Origin: Prochlorococcus sp. AG-409-D09
Lineage (GTDB): Bacteria > Cyanobacteriota > Cyanobacteriia > PCC-6307 > Cyanobiaceae
Length of the DNA stretch: 62,610 nt
Direction of reading: 5' to 3'
Assembly: GCA_003215935.1 (NCBI GenBank)
Contig: QCJQ01000005.1
Location: 1-62,610 of the forward strand
The position numbers were made by a program, and so were the translations under genes. Positions 53,952 through 61,045 of this stretch are shown here, one piece after another. The notes beneath the pieces are model-generated. The model was not told the DNA's origin. It searched no databases and saw only the letters and a program-made list of their open reading frames with translations. The number at the start of each line of letters is the position of its first letter. Position 1 is the first letter of the stretch.

Positions 53952-54697
53952 ATTTTATAGGCTCTAGAAGTGATTAAGTAAGGATGAAAAACTTCAATAT
54001 ATTTATCTTGTAAAGTAAAGAAAAATTTTTCTATTAGTTCTTTGTCATCTACATGAAATGGATATTCATTATTATTTCCTTTAAAAAAATACCAATTCAT
54101 TAATGATATAGAACTTGGAGATAATCTTTTTAAAAATAAGTTTAGCTGTTCAGAAGGATCAGGAAGATGTTCTAAAACATCAAAACAAATTAAAGTATCA
54201 AATTTAATTTTCCCAGTACTTTCCAAATCTCGATGAACTGTTATCAGATTTTCTAGTCCTAATCGTTTTGCTCTTTGTTGGACAAAATCTCTATTTTGAG
54301 GATTCAGATCTACAAACCATACATGCTTAACTTCTTTCAAAGATGCTGCATACAAAGAATGTGTTCCAATTCCTCCTCCGAAATCTAAAACATGACCAGT
54401 AGCAAATATATTTTGCAATCGAAGTGTATCAGCTATATAGGAAGCACTATTTAAATGCCATTCCGCTAAATCAAATAAATGCGCATTACCTACTTGATCT
54501 TCATAAAATTCAGTAGCATCTTCTAAATTGAAAGAACCAGGATGAAGAGCAGCCAAATCATCTTTTCCTTTGGTTAATCTCAATTCCAATTCTTCAATAC
54601 TTATATTCAAAAAACTCGCCAAATGACTTTTAAGATCAAAACCATTATCTAAAAATTTATTTATTCCAGTGTCTTCAAAATTCATCATGTTTTTCAC
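53942..54697 (-). CDS. Class I SAM-dependent methyltransferase, substrate unknown
   Basis: The 251-aa protein has an N-terminal helical part (about 1-85) and a Rossmann-like core: GHVLDFGGGIGTHSLYAAS (motif I, SAM binding), HVWFVDLNPQNRDFVQQRAKRLGL (motif II acid), FDTLICFDVLEHLPDPSEQL (motif IV/V) and a C-terminal part with FHVDDKELIEKFFF. The pattern fits a small-molecule or lipid methyltransferase such as a ubiquinone- or phospholipid-type enzyme, but no specific group is recognised. It starts at GTG 54697 (or ATG three codons later). It stands between the L27 and truB genes with no functional link visible. Confidence 0.8.
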   Translation of the reverse strand: MKNMMNFEDTGINKFLDNGFDLKSHLASFLNISIEELELRLTKGKDDLAALHPGSFNLEDATEFYEDQVGNAHLFDLAEWHLNSASYIADTLRLQNIFATGHVLDFGGGIGTHSLYAASLKEVKHVWFVDLNPQNRDFVQQRAKRLGLENLITVHRDLESTGKIKFDTLICFDVLEHLPDPSEQLNLFLKRLSPSSISLMNWYFFKGNNNEYPFHVDDKELIEKFFFTLQDKYIEVFHPYLITSRAYKIKQ

Positions 54698-54783
54698 TTC
54701 AGTCTTTCTCTTAATATCAGACTATATGTTCATGGTTCAATGATGATTAAATTTATTTATTATCAAGATAAAAAATATAAGCA

Positions 54784-55713
54784 GTGACAAAACTTTTTGG
54801 GTTCCTAGTAATCAACAAGCCTCAAGGGTTCACATCGCATGATTGCGTGAATAGAATTCGTAAGGTTTTCAATATCAAGCAAGTAGGTCATGGCGGCACA
54901 CTTGATCCATCTGTAACTGGGGTTTTACCTATAGCTTTAGGCGACGCTACTAGATTATTACCATATTTAGAAGGTGGGAAATCTTATAGAGGCATAATTC
55001 AATTAGGTGAATCCACAACAACTGATGACGCTGACGGAGATCTTATAGAAAAGATCATTTGGCCAGAACTTACGAAAGATGTACTAAATAAAAAATTAGA
55101 TTTATTTCGAGGATGCATTAAACAAATACCACCAAGATTTTCAAGTGTACATTTTAAGGGTAATAGAGCTTATAAACTTGCTAGGGAAGGGATAAAATTT
55201 AATCTCCCAGCAAGAGAAATCACAATTAATAAATTATCTATAATAAAATGGGATCAAGAGAATGGGCAACTTGAATTTGAAATCTCTTGTAGCGCTGGAA
55301 CATATATAAGATCCCTAGCTCGCGATCTAGGAGCTTTACTTAAATGTGGAGGTCATCTGAAAAAATTACATCGTACAGAAGCCTTAGGATTTAAAATAAA
55401 TAATGCAATAAAGCTACCTGAATTGAAAGATTTAAATACACTTAGTAAGCCTAAAATATTAGATCCTATTTTATTCTTAAACCATTTAAAACAATATAAA
55501 ATCAAAACCAAAGATGAAGAAAAGTGCTGGAGATGTGGACAAAAATTAAATATTTCAGAAAAGATTAGCCCTAAAGAAATAGAAGAAGATCAAAATGATG
55601 TGAAGAACAAAAAGATATTAGTAATTGAAACAAATGGCGAAATTGCTGGCTTGGCAATAGAAATTAAGCCTTCTATATTACAACCAAAAATAGTTTTCAA
55701 TGCATTAGGATAA
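54784..55713 (+). CDS. truB: tRNA pseudouridine-55 synthase
   Basis: Makes pseudouridine at position 55 of the tRNA T-loop. The 309-aa protein has FLVINKPQGFTSHDCVNRIRK, the catalytic block VGHGGTLDPSVTGVLPIALGDATR (Asp41), GKSYRGIIQLGESTTTDDADGD, and SCSAGTYIRSLARDLG. The start GTG 54784 is directly before the family N-terminus. The C-terminal part contains EEKCWRCGQKL, a CxxC pair with no obvious partner pair, and a terminal stretch IETNGEIAGLAIE, which is more than the short form of the enzyme needs. Whether the cysteines bind metal is unclear. Confidence 0.94.
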   Translation: MTKLFGFLVINKPQGFTSHDCVNRIRKVFNIKQVGHGGTLDPSVTGVLPIALGDATRLLPYLEGGKSYRGIIQLGESTTTDDADGDLIEKIIWPELTKDVLNKKLDLFRGCIKQIPPRFSSVHFKGNRAYKLAREGIKFNLPAREITINKLSIIKWDQENGQLEFEISCSAGTYIRSLARDLGALLKCGGHLKKLHRTEALGFKINNAIKLPELKDLNTLSKPKILDPILFLNHLKQYKIKTKDEEKCWRCGQKLNISEKISPKEIEEDQNDVKNKKILVIETNGEIAGLAIEIKPSILQPKIVFNALG

Positions 55714-55763
55714 ATAAACTTTGTATTCAATTTTTTTATTTTATAAAGAAAATTTTGAAATTT

Positions 55764-57035
55764 CTAATACGGCATTATTTTTACGCCCCGATAATAATGC
55801 TTGAGAATTTGCTTGAAATTAAAGCCTCTCTTTGCCATGGCATAAGCTCCCCATTGGCTCATACCAACTCCATGCCCAGAACCATAACCCTCAACTAAAA
55901 GAGTATATCTAGCAGGATCCAATGTTATCGGTGGTGGAAGTTTAAGTAAGTCATTAATTCCTATTCTCTTTTTTATTTTTGCTTGATTTATATGTAAAGC
56001 TTTACCTACTAAAGTTTTATTAGAATATCTATTTACTTCATCATATTTATTCATTAAAAATGAAAATTTAGCTAATGTACTTTTCAAAGACATCCGCCTT
56101 CTAATTTCCTTCCCATTCAAAATTAATATTCCTTTTGGTCCTGAGACTTTTGCTGTCAATATTCTGCCAGTTTTACTTTTCTTGATAATATCAATACTTT
56201 TGACGCCACCGATTTCAGGGAAAAACTTTTCAAGGTCCACATCAGTAAAAGATTCATTCCATCTAAATTTCGGACTATTTTTATCATAGTCAGGAACACT
56301 AATTAAGTATGGCATCTGATATTTCCAAACTGATCCACTGTTTTCAGTTTTACCGCCAGAACTACTATGAAAAACAGCATTAATTAGCTTCCCATTAAAC
56401 AACAGAACAAGCGATCTTGTAGCATTTACAGCATTTATAGTTTTAGAAGTTTCAGCTTCAACTCCAAGATATACTTGGCTAGAAACATTTGAATTAATAT
56501 CGTATTTATCTTTTTTACCTATTTGCTGTAATGCATATGTTCTGGCTGCTACTGCCTGAGCTTTTAGAGCTTCTATTGGCCAGGTTTTAGGCATCTCACT
56601 TCCAACAACACTTTTTAAATATTTCTCGATCTTTATATGATTTACAACTTTAAAGCTATCTCTATCAATAAAAACTCTTAACTCTCCACGATATCTTCTT
56701 TTGTTCAACCATAATCCACGAGGATCTAAACTATGTATCCTAACTTTTGATTGTGAATCCATAAGAATCCATTGTTCAGGATAAGAATCAATCGCGAAAT
56801 ATCCTGCATTATTTTTTATTTTAAATTTTATTCCTTTAATTTTTTTTTTTGGGGAATTAATTCCTTTAATAGAAAATGTTCTAATGCCATCAGAGCGGAA
56901 TCGTAATTGCCTATCCTCTAAAAGCATTACCCTTACTCTTGGCTCTTGCAAAGCAATTGCCGCATTATCTAGAGAATAAAAAAGGATCGATATCCCACCT
57001 GCCCATCCCAAAATCACCTTGAATGATGATCTCAA
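55764..57035 (-). CDS. SpoIID/LytB-domain protein (putative lytic transglycosylase-like)
   Basis: The 423-aa product starts with a signal-like hydrophobic helix (about 6-26, VILGWAGGISILFYSLDNAA), so it should be exported. The C-terminal two-thirds is a SpoIID domain: FKVVNHIKIEKYLKSVVGSEMPKTWPIEALKAQAVAARTYAL (read in parts; the family GxExPxxWPxEALKAQAVAARTY block), VYLGVEAETSKTINAVNATRS, AVFHSSSGGKTENSG, and a final GSGHGVGMSQWGAYAMAKRGF. These are the most conserved SpoIID segments, linked to peptidoglycan stripping. Cyanobacteria do not sporulate, so it is presumably a wall remodelling enzyme. It starts at TTG 57035 and diverges from rnz (101-base gap). Confidence 0.87.
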   Translation of the reverse strand: MRSSFKVILGWAGGISILFYSLDNAAIALQEPRVRVMLLEDRQLRFRSDGIRTFSIKGINSPKKKIKGIKFKIKNNAGYFAIDSYPEQWILMDSQSKVRIHSLDPRGLWLNKRRYRGELRVFIDRDSFKVVNHIKIEKYLKSVVGSEMPKTWPIEALKAQAVAARTYALQQIGKKDKYDINSNVSSQVYLGVEAETSKTINAVNATRSLVLLFNGKLINAVFHSSSGGKTENSGSVWKYQMPYLISVPDYDKNSPKFRWNESFTDVDLEKFFPEIGGVKSIDIIKKSKTGRILTAKVSGPKGILILNGKEIRRRMSLKSTLAKFSFLMNKYDEVNRYSNKTLVGKALHINQAKIKKRIGINDLLKLPPPITLDPARYTLLVEGYGSGHGVGMSQWGAYAMAKRGFNFKQILKHYYRGVKIMPY

Positions 57036-57136
57036 AACTGAACACTCCTACTAAAAACCTAATTTTGCCAACAAGATACTTAATCAACCAGTGTCAGGGT
57101 CAAGAATATCAGAACATACATCGTGAGAATTGAACT

Positions 57137-58093
57137 TTGCAAGTCACTTTCTTAGGTACTAGTTCAGGGGTTCCTACCCTCTCACGTAACGTTTCAGCTA
57201 TGGCATTACGCCTTTCTCAGAGAGCTGATTTATGGTTATTTGATTGCGGGGAAGGAACTCAACATCAATTCTTTAGAAGTAAACTGCGACTTTCTCAAAT
57301 TAAAAAAATATTTATTAGCCACATGCATGGAGATCATATATTTGGCTTACCTGGTCTACTTGCAAGTATTGGCTTATCTGGAAATAGCAATGGTATAGAA
57401 ATTTATGGCCCTGCATCTCTTCGAGAATACATAAATGGAGCAATGAGAAGTAGTTATAGTAAACCTTCTTACCCCATCCAAATCCATTCGATAGAGGAAG
57501 CATCGAAGACAAAATCAATTTTCCTAGAAGACAAAGATCTGACAGTTAAATGCTCTCCTTTGAAACATAGGGTTCCTGCTTTTGCTTATAGAGTTGAGGA
57601 AAAAGAAAAGCCAGGACGGTTCAATATTGATAAAGCACGTAAATTAAAAATTCCGCCAGGACCTATCTACTCCTTACTACAAAGTGGGCAAACAGTGAAG
57701 CTCCATGATGGAAGAGTTGTTGATGGAAAAGATTTGTGTGGACCACCTAGGAAGGGATTAAGCATGGTTTATTGCACGGATACAGTTTTCACCGAATTGG
57801 CTATTGATCTAGCAAAAGAAGCAGATCTACTCATTCATGAATCGACTTTTTCCCATGCAGATTCAAAAATGGCCTATGAAAGAGGACATTCCACCAGCAC
57901 AATGGCAGCTCAAACAGCTTTCGAAGCAGGTGTTGGTCAACTTATTTTGACGCATTTAAGTCCAAGATATGCACCAGGTAATCAGTTTTCTGCAAATGAC
58001 TTGCTTAATGAAGCAAGATCGATTTTCCCTAATACCCTGTTAGCAAAAGACTTTTTGGAAGTTGAGATAAAAAAACGCTGCAACAGTTCGTGA
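57137..58093 (+). CDS. rnz: Ribonuclease Z (tRNA 3' processing endonuclease)
   Basis: Cuts the 3' trailer of tRNA precursors, needed here because the three tRNA genes in this window lack an encoded CCA. The 318-aa protein is the short form and has [20 protein letters not shown], the metal motif [17 protein letters not shown] (His62, His64, Asp66, His67), [36 protein letters not shown] and [10 protein letters not shown]. The start is TTG 57137, which fits the family N-terminus exactly ([10 protein letters not shown]); no ATG is available nearby. It is divergent from the SpoIID gene. Confidence 0.95.
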   Translation: MQVTFLGTSSGVPTLSRNVSAMALRLSQRADLWLFDCGEGTQHQFFRSKLRLSQIKKIFISHMHGDHIFGLPGLLASIGLSGNSNGIEIYGPASLREYINGAMRSSYSKPSYPIQIHSIEEASKTKSIFLEDKDLTVKCSPLKHRVPAFAYRVEEKEKPGRFNIDKARKLKIPPGPIYSLLQSGQTVKLHDGRVVDGKDLCGPPRKGLSMVYCTDTVFTELAIDLAKEADLLIHESTFSHADSKMAYERGHSTSTMAAQTAFEAGVGQLILTHLSPRYAPGNQFSANDLLNEARSIFPNTLLAKDFLEVEIKKRCNSS

Positions 58094-58172
58094 TACCTTC
58101 GCGTCTGTCAACTCACTCCATGAAACAATAGTCGGGTTTGGTGCTACCTACCGTCCATCCCTGGCGTTCTTA

Positions 58173-58727
58173 ATGGCCTCTATTATTTCTTCCCTTAAAC
58201 GGTCCTTTTCAAGCTTACTAGTCTTGATACCAGTGCTGGTGGGCCTCATGATTAGTCCAATGACTGCAAGTGCCCTATATCCCAGCGATCCATCGTCTGT
58301 AGATGTATTAGACACAAGTCTTCGTGGTCAAAAGCTACAGAACACTGAATACGTTAAATATGACCTCTCCAACAAAGATTTAGGAGACGCAGATTTCACA
58401 GGTTCATACTTCAGTGTTTCCAGCCTGAAAAACTCAGACCTAACAGGAGCGAATCTCACGAATGTGATCGCATACGCTACAAGGTTTGACAATGCAAATC
58501 TTACAAATACAAACTTCACTGGAGCGGAGCTTTTAAAGAGCCGCTTTGATGGAGCAAGCATAGATGGTGCAAATTTCACTGATGCTGTGCTTGATAAGCC
58601 TCAACAAAAACTACTTTGTGAAATTGCTGATGGCAAAACAGCTGAAAGTCTTCAATGTGGGGCTATCAGTGAAGGGTATGTCCCAGCCTCAGAAGGAGCT
58701 AACACCTTCAATCCTGGCAGAGGCTAG
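58173..58727 (+). CDS. Exported pentapeptide-repeat protein, likely thylakoid lumen
   Basis: The 184-aa product has a signal peptide (about 1-34, with SLLVLIPVLVGLMISPM and a TASA cleavage-like end). A run of pentapeptide repeats follows from about residue 66 to 140 (A(D/N)LxxTxF pattern), seen as LGDADFTGSYFSV, LTGANLTNVIAYATRF, LTNTNFTGAELLKSRFDGA and IDGANFTDAVLD. A C-terminal part carries two cysteines (KLLCEIADG, SLQCGAIS) that may form a disulfide. Such proteins fold as right-handed quadrilateral beta helices; cyanobacterial lumenal forms are known, but function is unclear. Start ATG 58173. The gap to rnz (58094-58172) is spacer; a long hairpin follows its stop. Confidence 0.88.
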   Translation: MASIISSLKRSFSSLLVLIPVLVGLMISPMTASALYPSDPSSVDVLDTSLRGQKLQNTEYVKYDLSNKDLGDADFTGSYFSVSSLKNSDLTGANLTNVIAYATRFDNANLTNTNFTGAELLKSRFDGASIDGANFTDAVLDKPQQKLLCEIADGKTAESLQCGAISEGYVPASEGANTFNPGRG

Positions 58728-58753
58728 ATTGCTGAACTTCTAAAAAAGTTCTC

Positions 58754-58808
58754 AATTCCAATAGAAAAAGGGGATTAGGTAATCTAATCCCCTTTTTCTA
58801 TTGGAATT
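58754..58808. terminator. Perfect 25-bp hairpin, probable bidirectional terminator
   Basis: The left arm (58754-58778, with GGGGATTAG at its inner end) and the right arm (58784-58808) are exact reverse complements with loop gtaat. The AAAAAGGGG/CCCCTTTTT core gives a stem followed by a U-run in both directions, fitting termination of the pentapeptide gene from the left and of the small minus-strand gene from the right. Confidence 0.87.
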
Positions 58809-58841
58809 AACTAAGCAAATGAAATGCTGAGTTAAATTAAA

Positions 58842-59033
58842 TCACTGTGTAATGAAGTAAAAAGCGCCTGCAGCAGCTCCAACTAAAAACATAGGCAATC
58901 CAACAAGTAAATGCGCTGTACCAAAGCCAACTCCTTTTTGGCGCAATATAAAATACCCAACTCCAGCAGCACCAGCAGCGAGAGGGATAGCTGCTGCGGA
59001 AGCAGATGCAACGGCGTGATAATCGAAGTTCAT
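58842..59033 (-). CDS. Small two-helix membrane protein, unknown
   Basis: The 63-aa product is almost entirely hydrophobic: about residues 8-29 (AVASASAAAIPLAAGAAGV) and 40-61 (HLLVGLPMFLVGAAAGAFYF) form two helices joined by a short basic turn (RQKGVGFGT). Many small-residue packing motifs (GAAG, GAAAG) suggest tight helix pairing or oligomerisation. No family is recognised; the composition resembles small thylakoid or inner-membrane proteins of cyanobacteria. It starts at ATG 59033 and ends at the bidirectional hairpin to its left. Confidence 0.68.
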   Translation of the reverse strand: MNFDYHAVASASAAAIPLAAGAAGVGYFILRQKGVGFGTAHLLVGLPMFLVGAAAGAFYFITQ

Positions 59034-59082
59034 TCCTAAATTGAACAGTTCTTATGGAACAGTATCTATCTAAATCGTCAAT

Positions 59083-59532
59083 TTGGCAGATGCAAACTCA
59101 TTTAATGCCTCATATCTTCATCTGATTAAATCAAAAAAGGCAAAAATCTTCGATAAATCACTATATAAACGAATAAATCTGGATTTTCAAACAAAGAAAA
59201 ATCAAACTATTGCAGGAGAAATATTGGTAACGTTTCTAGACTTGGGATGCCGGCTATACCACCATTCCTCTAAATCCGAATCAAATCGATCAGAAAATAA
59301 TGTCAAAATTGTAAAAGATGGACGAAATCCAGGTTCCAAAATCTCAACAGCATATGAAGGACATCTTCGTGATGCAATATCAGGAACAAAACGGTTACCT
59401 ATTCTTCTCCAACTTGGCTCCTTACTTTTCCAAGCAATCCGACAACAAGGCCAAGGCAACTCTTCTCGATCATATAGTCGACAGCAAGGACCAATAACTC
59501 GAAAACTATATTGGCCACCAACACTTGAATGA
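59083..59532 (+). CDS. Hypothetical protein, reading strand uncertain
   Basis: A 149-codon plus-strand frame from TTG 59083. The first half is Lys/Asn-rich; the second half (about 70-149) looks more folded, with VKIVKDGRNPGSKISTAYEGH, LPILLQLGSLLFQAIRQQGQGN and a C-terminal PITRKLYWPPTLE. Third-position codon use (A/T-rich, GAA, CAA, AAA) matches the genome, while the opposite frame (59202-59591 minus) is rich in Cys, Trp and Arg like an antisense shadow, so the plus strand is preferred. No family is recognised and no ATG exists in frame. The following 59533-59701 is spacer before the ferredoxin gene. Confidence 0.5.
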   Translation: MADANSFNASYLHLIKSKKAKIFDKSLYKRINLDFQTKKNQTIAGEILVTFLDLGCRLYHHSSKSESNRSENNVKIVKDGRNPGSKISTAYEGHLRDAISGTKRLPILLQLGSLLFQAIRQQGQGNSSRSYSRQQGPITRKLYWPPTLE

Positions 59533-59701
59533 ATACTTCCATGCTGCATTAGAGCAGCGACTTTATTTTTTTTTGCAGAATCAAAACTCACGAAATAAAG
59601 GATGAAATACCCATCCTGCTAAACGATTGCTTCATGAGGTTGGCCAAACAATCTTCTAAATGCAACCATCGGAACAAAAACATGAGATATATGTATATAA
59701 A

Positions 59702-60007
59702 TCAATAAAGCTCTTCTTCTACATGAGTCTGAATAACACAATCTGAGGTTGGATATGCCATACACAATAAAGTTAACCCCTGCTCTATTTGACCATCATC
59801 TAAAAAACTCTGATCTATTTGATCGATGGAACCTAATTTAAGTCGCCCTACACACTCGGAACAAGCTCCTGCTCTGCATGAAAAGGGAAGATGAATATTC
59901 TGTTCTATAGCAGCATCAAGAATATATTGATCATCAGGTACCTTTATAACCTGATTTTCTGGAGTTCCCTCTTTCACAAAAGTGACTTTATAAGAAGTCA
60001 TGCTCAA
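59702..60007 (-). CDS. petF: Plant-type [2Fe-2S] ferredoxin
   Basis: Soluble electron carrier that accepts electrons from photosystem I or serves reductases. The 101-aa protein has the exact cluster pattern CX4CX2CX29C (Cys44, Cys49, Cys52 in [16 protein letters not shown] and Cys82 in LLCMAYP). [18 protein letters not shown] before it and [14 protein letters not shown] at the end are the usual ferredoxin ends. SECVG replaces the classic STCAG, so it may be a minor ferredoxin with its own partners rather than the main PSI one. It starts at ATG 60007. Confidence 0.93.
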   Translation of the reverse strand: MSMTSYKVTFVKEGTPENQVIKVPDDQYILDAAIEQNIHLPFSCRAGACSECVGRLKLGSIDQIDQSFLDDGQIEQGLTLLCMAYPTSDCVIQTHVEEELY

Positions 60008-60117
60008 AAAGAAATGAAAAGATTCTCACCTTAAGACTAATAATATAAGTAACCCCAAAAATAACTGTGAATTTTTCAACAAAAGAAAAGAACTTAAACA
60101 GCAAAACCTTAAGCAAT

Positions 60118-61026
60118 CTAGTTTTGTATTATCTCAATCAAGCACCAATCTTTCTTTTCAAAGCTATTCGTAATTTTCCATCTATTTTCCTCTAAGAAAG
60201 GCTTCATCTCATTAATCTGTTTCGACAAAAGACCACTTAAAAGTACCTTTGCCTCAGGCTTTAAAATATTTCTAAAAGCTGGTAATAATGATTTAATTAT
60301 AGGAGCTAACGTATTGCATATCAATAAATCAGCTTTTTTATTCAACTTCATAATTTCAAACATATCAATCGAACCTAGATATGTTCTCAAACTTTGTTCC
60401 GGTAAATGATTTAAAAGAATATTATTTTTTGTCGCCTCTATTGCCAAAGGATCTATATCTATTGCAAATACTTTTTTAGCACCAATCTTTAAAGCTGCTA
60501 AACCCAAAATTCCACTTCCACAACCTAAATCAACTACTTCCAAATCAATGGGAGGGTTTCTTTCCAATGCCTCTAAGCATAATCTTGTAGTCGGATGACT
60601 ACCTGTCCCAAAAGCATTCCCAGGTTCGAGTCGAACAATAATTCTATTTTTATATTTTTCTGGTAGATCTAACCAAGCAGGCAATATCAAAAATAATTTC
60701 CCAACCGGATCTGGACTCCAATGAGTTTTCCAACTTTGACTCCAATTTTCATCTTTAATTTGATCCCATTTATAGTTAGCAGCTTTCAAATCAAAGAATG
60801 ACCATAAAGCATCTAATTCTGAAACTAAATCATTTCTTTCTTGATCAGTCCAATGATTAGCTGATAACCAAATTCGAAGAATTCTATGCATCTTTTCACC
60901 AGGTATACTCTCAAAAGAAAAAGATTTAATGCCATGTTCATTTAATTTCCAATAAATAGATTCCTCAAGATGAAAAGAGACTTTTTGCTCAAATCTCCAC
61001 CAAATAATTTTTTTTCGATCTTTCAA
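60118..61026 (-). CDS. prmA: Ribosomal protein L11 methyltransferase
   Basis: SAM enzyme that trimethylates ribosomal protein L11. The 302-aa protein has an N-terminal substrate-recognition part with WWRFEQKVSFHLEESIYWKL, the linker region LEPGNAFGTGSHPTTRLCLEALE, and the methyltransferase core EVVDLGCGSGILGLAALKIGAKKVFAIDIDPLAIEAT (read in parts), followed by LLICNTLAPIIKSLLPAF and LLSGLLSKQI. The combination of the GTGSHPTT and CGSGILG motifs is specific for PrmA. It starts at TTG 61026, 19 bases after serA on the same strand, so it probably shares the serA transcript. Confidence 0.94.
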   Translation of the reverse strand: MKDRKKIIWWRFEQKVSFHLEESIYWKLNEHGIKSFSFESIPGEKMHRILRIWLSANHWTDQERNDLVSELDALWSFFDLKAANYKWDQIKDENWSQSWKTHWSPDPVGKLFLILPAWLDLPEKYKNRIIVRLEPGNAFGTGSHPTTRLCLEALERNPPIDLEVVDLGCGSGILGLAALKIGAKKVFAIDIDPLAIEATKNNILLNHLPEQSLRTYLGSIDMFEIMKLNKKADLLICNTLAPIIKSLLPAFRNILKPEAKVLLSGLLSKQINEMKPFLEENRWKITNSFEKKDWCLIEIIQN

Positions 61027-61045
61027 AATTGATTAATTAATTAAC

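Noticed and set aside
59202..59591. 129-codon minus-strand frame
   Set aside because: Rich in Cys, Trp and Arg and with poor codon use; looks like the shadow of the plus-strand frame.
59083..59591. RNase P RNA or tmRNA in the ambiguous region
   Set aside because: None of the conserved RNase P or tmRNA sequence blocks are present on either strand.
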